In this document: piece after piece, positions 5,832 through 5,940 of the stretch | How positions within the stretch are numbered: position 1 is the stretch's first letter | Layout of the letters: every line of letters begins with the position of its first letter | DNA from: Flavobacteriales bacterium | GTDB taxonomy: Bacteria; Bacteroidota; Bacteroidia; Flavobacteriales; Flavobacteriaceae | NCBI GenBank assembly: GCA_027003085.1 | Contig: JALWYR010000118.1 | Location: 1 to 5,940 of the forward strand | Direction: 5' to 3' | DNA: 5,940 bases | Position numbers and translations under genes: made by a program | Notes under the pieces: model-generated | Told to the model about the DNA's origin: nothing | Databases searched by the model: none | The model's input: only the letters and a program-made list of their open reading frames with translations

Positions 5832-5940
5832 ATGTTTAAACATTTGAAATTTTTTATTCCCGTTGCCATAGCGTTCCTCACTATGGGTAGTATGTGTCAA
5901 CCGGAGCCGGAGCCCGAACCCGGAAACGAATATAGCTGCG
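5832..5940 (+). CDS. Predicted lipoprotein-like gene, cut by the window end
   Basis: An open frame starts at ATG 5832 and runs off the window after 36 codons. It begins with basic residues and a hydrophobic segment (about 7-17), then MGSMC with Cys22, then a Pro-Glu run (QPEPEPEP, 23-30) and NEYSC with Cys36. The layout of signal segment, cysteine, short acidic proline-rich linker, then NE-x-S/T-Cys repeats that of the preceding lipoprotein (NEDTC, Cys31), so the two may be paralogues. The residue before Cys22 is Met rather than Gly, Ala or Ser, which weakens the lipobox call. It follows the previous gene by 24 nt with no promoter or terminator in between, hence probably the same operon. The function and full length are not visible. 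Confidence 0.7.
   Translation, partial: MFKHLKFFIPVAIAFLTMGSMCQPEPEPEPGNEYSC

Overview
The window looks like chromosomal DNA from a member of the Bacteroidota, probably Flavobacteriia or a relative. Three things point there. One secreted protein ends in a type IX secretion (Por) sorting domain. An exact Bacteroidota-type promoter (TTG-N19-TAGGTTTG) lies upstream of it. No gene start has a convincing Shine-Dalgarno sequence. The species cannot be named from this sequence.

Layout. Positions 1-900 hold no convincing gene. This stretch contains an exact 16-bp direct repeat, a strong 12-bp-stem hairpin and a GC-rich patch with a second stable hairpin. Positions 914-943 are the intrinsic terminator of a minus-strand operon. 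That operon (3801 down to 965) encodes a complete three-subunit proton-translocating NAD(P)+ transhydrogenase: alpha-1 (NAD(H) domain I), alpha-2 (short membrane subunit) and beta (membrane domain plus NADP(H) domain III). The genes are separated by only 26 and 6 nt, so they are very likely cotranscribed. The enzyme uses the proton motive force to drive hydride transfer from NADH to NADP+, supplying NADPH.

Positions 3802-4138 are a divergent intergenic region with a weak candidate promoter for the transhydrogenase operon and a strong one for the plus-strand genes. The plus-strand unit (4139 to beyond 5940) starts with a secreted leucine-rich-repeat protein with a perfect 21-residue cysteine ladder and a C-terminal type IX sorting domain. 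A small lipoprotein of unknown function follows after 4 nt. After another 24 nt comes a second lipoprotein-like gene cut off by the window end. The three likely form a cell-surface operon unrelated in function to the transhydrogenase.

The most interesting detail is in the transhydrogenase. The proton-channel histidine that E. coli carries in PntB (His91) is replaced here by Asn96, while the alpha-2 subunit carries a histidine (His48) where E. coli PntA has serine. This resembles the Thermus-type arrangement. I found no mobile element, CRISPR array, RNA gene or clearly new defence or metabolic system in the window.
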